From RYN-425 sp035542755 (GTDB taxonomy: Bacteria > Patescibacteriota > Saccharimonadia > Saccharimonadales > UBA10212): a stretch of 34,097 nt of DNA. The stretch spans positions 1 to 34,097 of the forward strand of contig DATKKU010000032.1 of assembly GCA_035542755.1 (NCBI GenBank), read 5' to 3'. How positions within the stretch are numbered: position 1 is the first letter of the stretch; every line of letters begins with the position of its first letter. The position numbers were made by a program, and so were the translations under genes. A model generated the notes under the pieces. That model ran no database searches, was not told where the DNA came from, and saw only the letters and a program-made list of their open reading frames with translations. This document shows, piece after piece, positions 12,944-20,932 of this stretch.

Positions 12944-14212
12944 TTACCACCAGCCGGTGTTGACTTTGTGGCTGTAGGCTCCTGACCAGCCGCCGTATGT
13001 CCGATTGGCGTAGGCTGTCGCCCAGTGCAGCTGGGTTATGGGATTGGTTTGCCAATCGCTGCCGTAGGCAGCCATTTTAACCGGTGGTGTAGCCTGACCA
13101 AGCCCGTAGCCCAAAGGTGCGTCTACGGCATAAAGCGGCTCAAACCCGGCCGGGCAGGAATGCTCGCCCTGCCACTTGGTAGGGCACCAGCCGGACTCGT
13201 GACTAACAATGTAATTGACATAGGCAAAGTCCGAGCTTGCGATGCCGGAGGCTCGCATAACACTCTGTTTATCAGAATCAATATCAATTGAGGTACCGCG
13301 AGCCACAATTTGCGGTACCGGATTTTGGACTACAACCTCCTGTATAAGCTGTCGCCCAGTCTCGGCACCGCCGGCAACAGTGATAATGTAAGTGTCGGTC
13401 TTTTTGCCCGGCGCGCCGGCCTGCCGCACCGCCGTGGCGCCGAAGCTGAGCGTTGGATCAGGAATAGTTTGAACCGGTGCCGGAACTACCGACTCAGTGG
13501 TCACCAACTGGCTGCCGCGGTTCAGTACAAATATTTGCAGGCCCGGCGTGATTGGGGTGGTGCCCGCCGGCGAGACACTCTCGCCTTTATTTAGCTTGAT
13601 ACCCTTTTCCTGCAGCAGGCCGGCGACTGTTTTGGCTTGAGTGTACGACGGAACTTGGGCGCCATAAAGATTTAGTGAAATGGGCGTAGCCCGCGAGACT
13701 ATGACTTCTTCACCGATAGTGTTGTCGTTAACATCTCCTGGCGCAAATTTGGCAATATCTTCGGGATTAATGTTGAGCCCGGCTGACTGGGCAACCGTGC
13801 GGGCGCTTTTTTGAGCCGTTAAAACTACGGTTTTATTTGTGCCATCCACCACGGTAACCGGCCTGGCCCGGTAAACATTGACCCTAAAGTTGTCTTCTAC
13901 TATCGGCGTGTCAGCAGCTGGTTCCACAACATCCTGGGCTATCAGGTTGAGCGGTAGCTTTTTTACCAGGTCGCCGACAGTAGCGGCTTTAGTATCAAGC
14001 GTTTGGCGCTTGCCGTCGTCATATAGAAAAACAACATGCGAATCACTAGGTTGGAGTGTGACGGAAGAGTGAAGATGAACAATAAAAAGAACCACCCCAA
14101 GTCCTATAAGGATGCCCATAGCGGGTATCAGATACGGGCGCTTGTAAAAATGTGCCCGCCCGCTACGGTGTGCCCGACGGTATTGTTTCAAAAATCTGGG
14201 TTTCAATCTCAT
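12944..14212 (-). CDS. Cell-wall protein: DUF348/G5 repeats plus lysozyme-like domain
   Basis: A 422-aa envelope protein with a basic cytoplasmic N-terminus, one membrane anchor (about residues 28-47), two or three ubiquitin-like DUF348 repeats (VVFLYDDGKRQTLDTKAATVGDLV, then TVVDGTNKTVVLTAQKSARTV), a G5 domain (about 230-310) and a C-terminal transglycosylase-like domain with candidate catalytic Glu339 in IVSHESGW and GYGLGQATPP. This is the layout of RpfB/YabE-type resuscitation and wall-remodelling enzymes. It likely cleaves peptidoglycan outside the membrane. ATG at 14212 has no SD; the leader holds a CAGCGGC/GCCGCTG hairpin. DUF348 is unrelated in function to the Ubl cassette at 7-10 kb. 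Confidence 0.88.
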   Translation of the reverse strand: MRLKPRFLKQYRRAHRSGRAHFYKRPYLIPAMGILIGLGVVLFIVHLHSSVTLQPSDSHVVFLYDDGKRQTLDTKAATVGDLVKKLPLNLIAQDVVEPAADTPIVEDNFRVNVYRARPVTVVDGTNKTVVLTAQKSARTVAQSAGLNINPEDIAKFAPGDVNDNTIGEEVIVSRATPISLNLYGAQVPSYTQAKTVAGLLQEKGIKLNKGESVSPAGTTPITPGLQIFVLNRGSQLVTTESVVPAPVQTIPDPTLSFGATAVRQAGAPGKKTDTYIITVAGGAETGRQLIQEVVVQNPVPQIVARGTSIDIDSDKQSVMRASGIASSDFAYVNYIVSHESGWCPTKWQGEHSCPAGFEPLYAVDAPLGYGLGQATPPVKMAAYGSDWQTNPITQLHWATAYANRTYGGWSGAYSHKVNTGWW

Positions 14213-14315
14213 AACTTAGCTTGCAGCGGCGAGACTTTTGAGTGCCCAAAGCATTAGTGCCGCTGAAACTTGAGTCTTAATTATACCAGATGAGACAAGG
14301 AGTAGCGGGAGGCGC

Positions 14316-16445
14316 TTAGAGTTTCTCCAGGGGTGCAAAAGCCAGGTTTAGTTTCTTGGCCCCCCTACCCTTAAAGTAAACCGTAGCGTTATCGCCATCT
14401 ATTTCTACCACCGTACCTTCGCCAAAAAGACTGTGCCGAACAACGTCGCCCTCGTTTAGCTCTGGCACGTAGCGCGGCTCGGATTCACTGGCCTGATTTG
14501 CCGGCGGGTTGTCGGCAAGTATGCCAGACGAGGTTATTGAGCTGTCAATATCCGATAAGAAGCGGCTGGGCGGGTTTGACTGCCGGCCACCGTAAAGCGT
14601 CCGTTCAACGGCGTAAGTTAGATAAAGTTCCTGGCGGGCTCTAGTCATCCCGACATACATTAATCGCCGCTCCTCTTCCATTTGGGCGGCGTCAAACAGG
14701 GCCTGTCCGTGCGGCATGATTGACTCCTCCAGCCCAACAATAAAGACTACCGGAAACTCTAAGCCCTTGGCGGCGTGCAAGGTCATTAGCGTTACCGAAT
14801 CGGCGCCAGAATCAAGACTGTCAACATCGGATACCAGCGCCACTTCTTCTAAAAAACCGTCCAGCCCGAGGTCCTGATATTCTCCGGCTACGCTCAAAAG
14901 CTCTCTGACATTTTCAACCCGGGCCTCGCCCTGAGGCGTGCCGTCGCGCAAGTAGTCCAAATAATCAAGCCGGCGCAGCAGTGAGTCTATCAAGTTAGTA
15001 ATGCTAAGATCCTGAATCTGAGCGTTAAAACTGCTGATGATATTGCCTAGTTGAGAAAGGCCGGCTCGGGCTTTGGGCGTCAGCTGCTCGCAGGTGTTAA
15101 CTTTTGTCAGCGCCTCGCTTAGGCCCAGCTTGTGAGCAGCTCGCCAAGCATTAAAAACCTGGACCGATTTGGCGCCGACGGCGCGAGCCGGCACATTGAC
15201 TATTCTCTCAAAGCTGGCACTATCACTCGGCTGATAAATTAATCTGAGGTACGCCAACAGGTCTTTAATTTCTTTCCGTTCATAAAAGCGCACGCCGCCA
15301 ATAATCCGGTAAGGCAATCCGCGGTGAACAAAAACTTCTTCCAGCGCCCGGCTTTGAGCGTTGGTTCTATAAAGTATGGCGTAGTCACTATAGGCTCTAT
15401 GACCGCTGTCTACAGACATACTGATGCGCCTGGCGATAGCCTCCGCCTCTTGGCGTTCGCTGGCTACTGGCACAATCTGCACCGGCTGGCCGGCACCGGC
15501 GGCTGTCCATAATTTTTTTTCGCTGCGAGTACCGTTTTTACTAATTACGCTATGGGCGGCATCCAGGATGCTTTTGGTACTACGGTAATTCTGCTCCAGT
15601 TTGATAACCGTACAGTCTGGATAGTCCTTCTCAAAGTTTAGTATGTTGCGGTAATCGGCTCCGCGCCAGCTATAAATACTTTGCCAGTCGTCACCAACTA
15701 CAGCGATATTTTTATGCGGGCCGGTCAGCAGTTTTATTAAGTTGTACTGAGCGGCGTTGGTATCCTGATACTCGTCTATCATGACGTAGCTGAACTGCTT
15801 CTGCCACTTTTGCCGGATTTCCGGTACGTTTTGCAGTAAGCTGACTGTCTGGCCGATGAGATCGTCAAAATCCAGCGCCAGATTGTCGCGCAGGGCTTGC
15901 TCGTAAAGTGGATAGATTTTAGCCGCGGCCGCGGCGGCCGGGGAGCCCTGAGACAGCGAGGCAAATTCTTGAGGTCCAACCAACTCGTTTTTAGCACTGC
16001 TAATAAGCGACGTTAGCAGGCGCGGCGGAAACTTTTTTTCATCAACTCCGACTTGCCGGCTAATTTGTTTGACGGCGGCCTGGCGGTCGCCCTCGTCCCA
16101 TATTATAAAGTTGCGCGGTAGGCCGGCGTGTTCACCATCCTGACGCAGAATGCGTACGCAGATGGAGTGGAAGGTACCCATAAAAGGCATAAAGCCGCGG
16201 TCGGCAGCCTTTTTGCCCAGCAGGGTCGCTACTCGCTGGCGCATCTCACCGGCGGCTTTATTAGTAAACGTTACAGCCAGAATATTATAAGGCGTGGCTT
16301 TATGGGCGGATAAAATATTAGCGATACGGTGGGTCAGGGTCTTAGTTTTACCACTGCCGGCGCCGGCCAAAATTAAAAGCGGCCCCTCAGTAGTCTCAAC
16401 AGCTCTACGCTGTTCATCATTTAAATCCTCCAGTAGTCCTTGCAC
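14316..16445 (-). CDS. UvrD/PcrA-family superfamily 1 DNA helicase
   Basis: A 3'-5' DNA helicase of 709 aa used in repair and replication restart. Visible motifs in order: Q motif LNDEQRRAV, motif I AGAGSGKT (27-34), Ia TFTNKAAGEMRQRV, II MIDEYQDTN, III GDDWQSIYSWRGAD, IV LEQNYRSTKSIL, V TLHAAKGLEFPVVF and VI EERRLMYVGMTRAR. The C-terminal 50 residues form a Tudor-like domain (GDVVRHSLFGEGTVVEIDGD), as in PcrA. The start is GTG 16445: an internal out-of-frame ATG with an SD is a decoy, and a -10 box (TGTTAGAAT) lies six nt before the GTG, implying a leaderless mRNA. uvrD and pcrA cannot be told apart here. Confidence 0.95.
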   Translation of the reverse strand: MQGLLEDLNDEQRRAVETTEGPLLILAGAGSGKTKTLTHRIANILSAHKATPYNILAVTFTNKAAGEMRQRVATLLGKKAADRGFMPFMGTFHSICVRILRQDGEHAGLPRNFIIWDEGDRQAAVKQISRQVGVDEKKFPPRLLTSLISSAKNELVGPQEFASLSQGSPAAAAAAKIYPLYEQALRDNLALDFDDLIGQTVSLLQNVPEIRQKWQKQFSYVMIDEYQDTNAAQYNLIKLLTGPHKNIAVVGDDWQSIYSWRGADYRNILNFEKDYPDCTVIKLEQNYRSTKSILDAAHSVISKNGTRSEKKLWTAAGAGQPVQIVPVASERQEAEAIARRISMSVDSGHRAYSDYAILYRTNAQSRALEEVFVHRGLPYRIIGGVRFYERKEIKDLLAYLRLIYQPSDSASFERIVNVPARAVGAKSVQVFNAWRAAHKLGLSEALTKVNTCEQLTPKARAGLSQLGNIISSFNAQIQDLSITNLIDSLLRRLDYLDYLRDGTPQGEARVENVRELLSVAGEYQDLGLDGFLEEVALVSDVDSLDSGADSVTLMTLHAAKGLEFPVVFIVGLEESIMPHGQALFDAAQMEEERRLMYVGMTRARQELYLTYAVERTLYGGRQSNPPSRFLSDIDSSITSSGILADNPPANQASESEPRYVPELNEGDVVRHSLFGEGTVVEIDGDNATVYFKGRGAKKLNLAFAPLEKL

Positions 16446-16451
16446 CTAGTT

Positions 16452-16460
16452 ATTCTAACA
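16452..16460 (-). promoter_or_regulatory. Extended -10 of a leaderless helicase transcript
   Basis: TGT-TAGAAT on the minus strand (hexamer 16457-16452) ends six nt before the GTG start. No SD and no strong -35. Confidence 0.55.
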
Positions 16461-16479
16461 AATGAGTCCGGGTGGTCTT

Positions 16480-17142
16480 TTAGGTTGATTGACTAAAAAT
16501 GTGAAACGGCAAGTTAACGCCCACGTTGATTATGCCGGCGTCTATCAAAAGATAAGCGCTGATGGCTAAAAGTAGCAGCACAACCGCCAACCATACGATA
16601 ATCTGGCGAAGCCGCCGGGGCGTGGTGACCGGCTCGTGCGATAACGGCAAACTTTCAAAATGCGGTTCGGCCGCCGGTGCAGCTGCTGGCTGAGGCGGGG
16701 CCAGTGGTGCATTAAAAACGTCTGGTGAAGCCGGTACCGAGGGCGTCTCAACTGGAGCTGCTGCGGTGCCCACCGGTTGGACTTGGGCAGGCAGCTCGGG
16801 CGTGGGAGTTGTAGCCGAAATGACAGTTCCAGCCTGGGCCATCTCGGTTGCGTTGACGCCCCCATGGCCGGCCAAAACGTCGGGGTCAAAATTAGCCAGC
16901 GGGGTGCGGGCCGTATTTATAGCACTGCGCATTTCGTCGGTAACTTCAACCGGTTTGGCCCGGTAGTAAGTCGTTTCCTTAGAACTACTGGGCGCCGGTT
17001 TTATAGGACCGTTTACCGGTGCTGTCGGGCGTTTGACCATGGGGTCGGCCATTACCGGACGGTGCCCGACTATTATTGGACGACTGGTGTTGGAAGGCCG
17101 GGGCTTAGCAACATCAAAAACCTTTGGGGGCTCAGGCTTCAT
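16480..17142 (-). CDS. Proline-rich tail-anchored membrane protein, 220 aa
   Basis: A long disordered cytoplasmic region (about residues 1-180, rich in Pro, Ala, Thr and Val) is followed by one hydrophobic helix at about 186-208 (IIVWLAVVLLLLAISAYLLIDAG) and a short outside tail. No enzymatic motif is seen; function unknown. Repeated KP/RP and TP stretches suggest protein-protein docking. The ATG at 17142 directly follows the 82-nt leader element shared with murD and has no SD; the 3' arm of the stem ends at the start codon, so access to the start may be controlled. It sits downstream of tpiA on the same strand. Confidence 0.75.
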   Translation of the reverse strand: MKPEPPKVFDVAKPRPSNTSRPIIVGHRPVMADPMVKRPTAPVNGPIKPAPSSSKETTYYRAKPVEVTDEMRSAINTARTPLANFDPDVLAGHGGVNATEMAQAGTVISATTPTPELPAQVQPVGTAAAPVETPSVPASPDVFNAPLAPPQPAAAPAAEPHFESLPLSHEPVTTPRRLRQIIVWLAVVLLLLAISAYLLIDAGIINVGVNLPFHIFSQST

Positions 17143-17224
17143 TCCGTTAGAACCCTACCTTTCTGTTGCCGGCAAGTTGGTAAGTCTTACTGCTTGCAAT
17201 ATGACTGGTTCTAACGGGATTCAT
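17140..17224 (-). promoter_or_regulatory. 82-nt leader element A (25-codon ORF in a covarying stem)
   Basis: Minus strand: an ORF starting ATGAATCCCGTTAGA at 17224 runs 25 codons to TAA (17149-17147); CGGA then leads to the ATG of the tail-anchored gene. Arms ATCCCGTTAGAACC and GGTTCTAACGGAAT pair at 13 of 14 positions, covering the start-codon region. The 5' arm also contains the stop codon of tpiA in another frame. The same design, with covarying bases and identical spacing, precedes murD at 28312. Confidence 0.7.
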
Positions 17225-18005
17225 CCTCGCCGACCTCTTGATTGCGCTGCCAGCTTCGGGTTGAGTCTACAATGCCCGCAAAGCTTTGATAATTAAGGCT
17301 GGCCCCTCCTACCAGAAAGCCTTCAACTCCCGGTACGTTTAAAAAGCCGTGTATAACCTCTGGTACTACACTGCCGCCATATAGAACTCTGACCGATTTG
17401 CCGGCTTTTTTACCGAAGACATCGCCTACATAATCTCTTATATAGTCAACCGCGGAGCCTACCTGGTCTGGTTTAGCAACGTCTCCAGTGCCAATCGCCC
17501 AGACCGGTTCGTAGGCTATGACCATTTGCTCAACCTCCTCGGCCGTCAGGTTGGAAAGGGCGGTCATTAATTGGTCGTGGAGGACTTGTTTAGTTTCGCC
17601 GTCATCTCTTTCCTGCTTGGTTTCACCAACGCATAAAATCGGCGTAATGCCGTTGCGAAATGCGGCTGCTACCTTGTCTCTAACCATCGGCAAGTCCTCG
17701 TTAAATATGTGCCGTCGTTCGCTGTGCCCAACAATCACATAATGAACCAGGTCTCGCAGCATAGTAAAACTAACTTCACCGGTATAGGCACCTTCGTCTT
17801 TAAAATAGGCGTTTTGGGCAGCTAGGCGAAATTTTCTGCGGTCTAGTTGGACGCTTAGCGGCTGAAGCACTAGCATGCTGGGTGCCAGTACAACCTCTAT
17901 GTCACGATGTATCTTTATATTCTCCTGCAGCCTGTGCAACAGCAAGCTGGCCTGAGAGGCGTTGAGGTGCATTTTCCAGTTACCGACAATTAGTAGTTTG
18001 CTCAT
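17211..18005 (-). CDS. tpiA: Triosephosphate isomerase
   Basis: Interconverts dihydroxyacetone phosphate and glyceraldehyde 3-phosphate. TIM-barrel hallmarks are present: Lys11 in GNWKMH, the catalytic His in VGHSERR, the catalytic Glu in AYEPVWAIGTG with the following mobile loop, and the phosphate-binding YGGSV and GFLVGGASL. Length 264 aa is slightly long because of a C-terminal tail (STRSWQRNQEVGEDESR). It lies 24 nt downstream of pgk in the same direction, a glycolytic pair. Its last codons double as the 5' arm of leader element A. Confidence 0.97.
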   Translation of the reverse strand: MSKLLIVGNWKMHLNASQASLLLHRLQENIKIHRDIEVVLAPSMLVLQPLSVQLDRRKFRLAAQNAYFKDEGAYTGEVSFTMLRDLVHYVIVGHSERRHIFNEDLPMVRDKVAAAFRNGITPILCVGETKQERDDGETKQVLHDQLMTALSNLTAEEVEQMVIAYEPVWAIGTGDVAKPDQVGSAVDYIRDYVGDVFGKKAGKSVRVLYGGSVVPEVIHGFLNVPGVEGFLVGGASLNYQSFAGIVDSTRSWQRNQEVGEDESR

Positions 18006-18029
18006 AATTCTTATGTTTATTGTACCGCT

Positions 18030-19349
18030 TTAGCCGTCCTTGTTCCAAAGGACGTCAACACCTGGCAGGCTGTGTCCACTCATCAGCTCCAGGCTGGCCC
18101 CACCGCCGGTGGATACATGGCCAAAATCCTCAACCAGCTTAGCCTGCTCAACATAACCAACCGTATCGCCGCCGCCGACTAGGGTAAAGGGCTTGTTTTG
18201 ATGACGATTGCTCGGTCCTATCATGGCCTCAACTACAATCGCTGTACCGTGAGAAAACGGCGCGGCCGCTCCGGCTATGCCGCGCGTTTCGGTTACGCCG
18301 CAGGTGCCGTTCCAAACTACGGTGTTGGCCATCCGAATGGCGCCGGCGATTTGGTAAGCACTCATTGGACCGATATCCAGCACCAGCTCATTTGCCAGTA
18401 CGCTGTAAGTTTTGTGGTTTGGTTTTTTAGGATAGGCTTCAATGTCGTCCAGACTGTGGCTGACTAGATCCACAACCCGCGTGGGCTTAGTACCATCCAT
18501 ATTGGTGGAGACTACTACATCCACCGGCACTAAAAAATTAAAGTTACGCTCCCTCTCAGCCTTTTCGGCTTTAGCCAAAATTTTCTTGGTCTCGGCTAAT
18601 GCGTCCTTTTCAACCAGGCTTTGCCCCAGACTGTGGCCCTGCGCTACCAGAAAGTTATTGGCCATGGCCCCACCCACGGCTACGCAATCGGCAATGTCTA
18701 TCAGACGGTTTAGAATATCAATCTTGTCGCTAACTTTGGCGCCGCCGACCAAAGCCGTCAATGGCTTGGCTGGGTCTTCCATGACCCTGGTGATGGTATC
18801 AACTTCTTTTTCCAGCAAGAATCCGGCCAGGGCTGGCAGCTGGCGGGCAATAGCGTCGGTGCTGGCGTGAGCTCGGTGCACTACGCCAAAACCGTCCTGG
18901 ACAAAAATTTCCGAACCGGTATCGGCTATGATTTGCTTGGCAAACTCTGAATCATCCTTTTCCTCTTCGGGGTGAAAACGCAAGTTTTCCAACATCAGTA
19001 TCTGGCCCGGCTCCAGCTTGGCGGCCATGTCTTTGACCTGCTGCCCGATGCAATCAGGCGCAAACTCAACCTTTTTATCAAGCAGGTCGCTCAGGCGCTT
19101 GGCTACCGGTCGCAGGCTGTTGGCCGTATCTCCCGGACCTGTCGGCCGGCCTAGGTGCGAGATTATTATTAGCTTAGCGTTCTTCTCAAGGATGTATTTG
19201 ACCGTCGGCAGGCTTTGGCGGATGCGGTAATCATCGGTGATAGTGCCCTTCTCCACCGGCACATTATAGTCAGTTCTAAGCAGCACGGTCTTACCGTGCA
19301 GGTCCCAGTCGCGAATTGTTTTTTTATTAAACGCCAAGTGCCTGCCCAC
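18030..19349 (-). CDS. pgk: Phosphoglycerate kinase
   Basis: Transfers phosphate from 1,3-bisphosphoglycerate to ADP. Seen: the N-terminal LLRTDYNVPV, SHLGRPTG, a GGAKVSDKI segment, the nucleotide-binding GTCGVTE region and the C-terminal GGGDTVGYVE and STGGGASLELMSG. At 439 aa it is about 40 residues longer than usual, partly through extra text around 290-320 (DLVSHSLDDIEAYPKKPNHKT). GTG at 19349 gives MGRHLAFNKK; TTG at 19337 (MAFNKKTIRDWD) is an equally plausible start, and neither has an ideal SD. A broken tRNA-Glu lies in its upstream region. Confidence 0.96.
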   Translation of the reverse strand: MGRHLAFNKKTIRDWDLHGKTVLLRTDYNVPVEKGTITDDYRIRQSLPTVKYILEKNAKLIIISHLGRPTGPGDTANSLRPVAKRLSDLLDKKVEFAPDCIGQQVKDMAAKLEPGQILMLENLRFHPEEEKDDSEFAKQIIADTGSEIFVQDGFGVVHRAHASTDAIARQLPALAGFLLEKEVDTITRVMEDPAKPLTALVGGAKVSDKIDILNRLIDIADCVAVGGAMANNFLVAQGHSLGQSLVEKDALAETKKILAKAEKAERERNFNFLVPVDVVVSTNMDGTKPTRVVDLVSHSLDDIEAYPKKPNHKTYSVLANELVLDIGPMSAYQIAGAIRMANTVVWNGTCGVTETRGIAGAAAPFSHGTAIVVEAMIGPSNRHQNKPFTLVGGGDTVGYVEQAKLVEDFGHVSTGGGASLELMSGHSLPGVDVLWNKDG

Positions 19350-19420
19350 CCTTTTAAAAAGTCACGTAATTTCACTTAAAAGTATGACAAACCCGGCAGC
19401 TAAATACCAGCTGATAAAGC

Positions 19421-19568
19421 TGGTGACCCCTAGGGGAATCGAGTCACCTCCGGCGACCCCGAAACTACGTCTTTCAAAACGAGTTTTGAAGAGTAGGTTT
19501 CCTTGCGAACTGCCACAGGCAGTTCTCACCCTGTTGCCAGGATGAAAACCTGGTGTCCTTCGTCAGAC
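19421..19568 (-). pseudogene. Broken tRNA-Glu copy with an 85-nt structured insert
   Basis: The 3' part (19421-19442, ACCA through the T-loop) and the anticodon arm (19528-19559) match the intact tRNA-Glu nearly base for base. Between them, inside the T-loop, is about 85 nt made almost wholly of hairpins: GAACTGCC/GGCAGTTC, TTCAAAA/TTTTGAA nested in CTAC/GTAG, and GTC/GAC ends. The 5' acceptor half is missing and the D-arm is shortened, so it cannot fold as a tRNA. It sits in the leader region of pgk. Confidence 0.75.
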
Positions 19569-19624
19569 CAAAACTTCAGCTTGTTCGCCGCTTTCAACTC
19601 GCATTAACCAGCCGGAAATCGGCG

Positions 19625-19792
19625 CTCCAGCTTACATTTGGTCTTCCTCCAAAAATCAATAACATGTGGTGACCCCTAGGGGAATCGAACCCCTGTTGCC
19701 AGGATGAAAACCTGGTGTCCTAACCGTTAGACGAAGGGGCCAGGATAGCCATACGTTATTGATTTTAAAGGAGCAAAATCCGAAAGCTGGAG
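19625..19792. repeat. Imperfect inverted repeat flanking tRNA-Glu
   Basis: Left arm 19625-19663 and right arm 19755-19792 are reverse complements at about three quarters of positions: both carry CTCCAGCTT at the outer end and AAAATCAATAAC at the inner end when read toward the tRNA. A transcript could fold the arms together with tRNA-Glu in the loop. Confidence 0.6.
19667..19741 (-). tRNA. tRNA-Glu (UUC)
   Basis: Read on the minus strand it is a full cloverleaf: acceptor GGCCCCT/AGGGGTC with one G-U pair, anticodon stem CCAGG/CCTGG with loop TTTTCAT (anticodon TTC), T-arm AGGGG/CCCCT with TTCGATT, discriminator A and encoded CCA. A weak promoter (TTGCGT, 17 nt, GATATT) can be seen upstream at about 19800-19830. 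Confidence 0.95.
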
Positions 19793-20042
19793 TTTGTGAC
19801 AGACAAATATCGTCCGACGGATGTCGCAACGCAAGCTGAAGGATTATTGCGACGCGACAAAGGGGCCAGAACAGAGGTATTTTAGCAGAACCACCTCCGT
19901 TTTGGTATCAAAAAACCCCGCGGCCACTCCACCTAAAGAGCCGACGAGGTATATAAGATTTCTATTTCCGAGCGGTCAGTCAAACTACTCTAGAAATTAC
20001 CGTAGCATAAATCCGGCTTTAGCACAACCGTTATCCACACCT
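19793..20042. other. Gene-free interval
   Basis: No protein gene is seen. It contains a GTCGCAA/TTGCGAC hairpin around 19824-19855 and a 5-bp GAGGT/ACCTC pairing near 19874-19900. It probably holds the tRNA-Glu promoter and the 3' end of the LPXTG gene. Confidence 0.4.
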
Positions 20043-20801
20043 TTATGAGCGCTTGCGGCGAGAGATGCTCATGTGAACCACTGCACCGACTGCCGATGCG
20101 ACCAAGAAAATGCCCAGCATATCACCGGGGCCGGTATTTGGTACGCTTGTACCGCTCAGACTACTGCCGGTCTGGGTAGCGGCAGTCTTAGCCTTAAAAG
20201 TTATATAGCCGCTATACTTGGGGCCTCCGGGTACGTTGCCGTCAAATTTGTCATAGCCAATCAGCACACCGCTGGTTGTAAGTGAGTTGCCCAGGCTATT
20301 GCCGCGCCAGGTGTTGTTCCATATCTGGGTTGAGCCTGACTGGTAGTTTATTTTTAAGGCGTTGTCGCTAGTTAAACTAATCGTGTCGCTGACTTGCTGG
20401 GGCTTAGCGTTATCAGCACTTATGTAAGCACTAACTACTGGAGTTCGGCTGGCTTGGGTCGGCAAACTAACTCGCACTTGAGTATTTTTAGCGACTAGTC
20501 CAAGATTGCTACCAGCGTTATTATCGTAATAAATCCTGAAAACCAGTTCCTGGCCGTCATGGAGTTGCAAGGTCCGGGCATAATTACTCTGGCTGGTATC
20601 GCGAACCACCAGAAAATGCTGCTCATTGCCGACTGCCGGATTATTATAAATGGAGTTAAAAGTAATATAACTGGCTGGTTGGCTCCAGCTAAAACTTGGC
20701 CTGGGGCCGCTGGCGTTGGCGGAATGCGGAGACAAAGCCGCTATAGCAACCAGCCCAACAATCAAAACCGCAATTATTCTAATCCAAAACCTGCTTAACA
20801 T
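20043..20801 (-). CDS. LPXTG-type surface protein, paralogue 1
   Basis: A 252-aa exported protein: signal peptide with a hydrophobic core to about residue 30 (ending ANA), a single beta-rich domain starting GPRPSFSWSQPASYITFNS, and a C-terminal sorting signal VPNTGPG (from residue 220) with a hydrophobic stretch and a basic tail (SISRRKRS). The VPNTG motif deviates from LPXTG in one position. It is a tandem paralogue of the next gene, with matching landmarks: YITFNS, a YNN or FHN segment, AYISADNA, DGNVPG and SGYITF. The function is unknown; it is probably a cell-surface protein anchored by a sortase encoded elsewhere. Confidence 0.8.
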   Translation of the reverse strand: MLSRFWIRIIAVLIVGLVAIAALSPHSANASGPRPSFSWSQPASYITFNSIYNNPAVGNEQHFLVVRDTSQSNYARTLQLHDGQELVFRIYYDNNAGSNLGLVAKNTQVRVSLPTQASRTPVVSAYISADNAKPQQVSDTISLTSDNALKINYQSGSTQIWNNTWRGNSLGNSLTTSGVLIGYDKFDGNVPGGPKYSGYITFKAKTAATQTGSSLSGTSVPNTGPGDMLGIFLVASAVGAVVHMSISRRKRS

Positions 20802-20856
20802 CGGCTCCTCTTTGCTCTATTTAGTATACCAGAACATTAAAGTTTATTCTTTGCCA

Positions 20857-20890
20857 ATCAAAAATCCCCCTCAGAGTTTTGAAGGGGGAT
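20857..20890 (-). terminator. Terminator between the LPXTG paralogues
   Basis: Stem ATCCCCCT (20864-20871) with AGGGGGAT (20883-20890), followed on the minus strand by TTTTTGATT. It ends the transcript of paralogue 2. Confidence 0.8.
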
Positions 20891-20932
20891 CTTGATTCGT
20901 CAATCTAGGCGAAAGAGCGGTCTAGTCCAATC

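Noticed and set aside
12944..14212. Ubiquitin-like DUF348 repeats as part of the Ubl system
   Set aside because: DUF348 in RpfB/YabE-type proteins is a fold similarity in an extracytoplasmic wall enzyme; there is no C-terminal diglycine.
19421..19568. tRNA-Glu with a self-splicing intron
   Set aside because: The insert is in the T-loop, only 85 nt, without group I or II cores, and the 5' acceptor half is missing.
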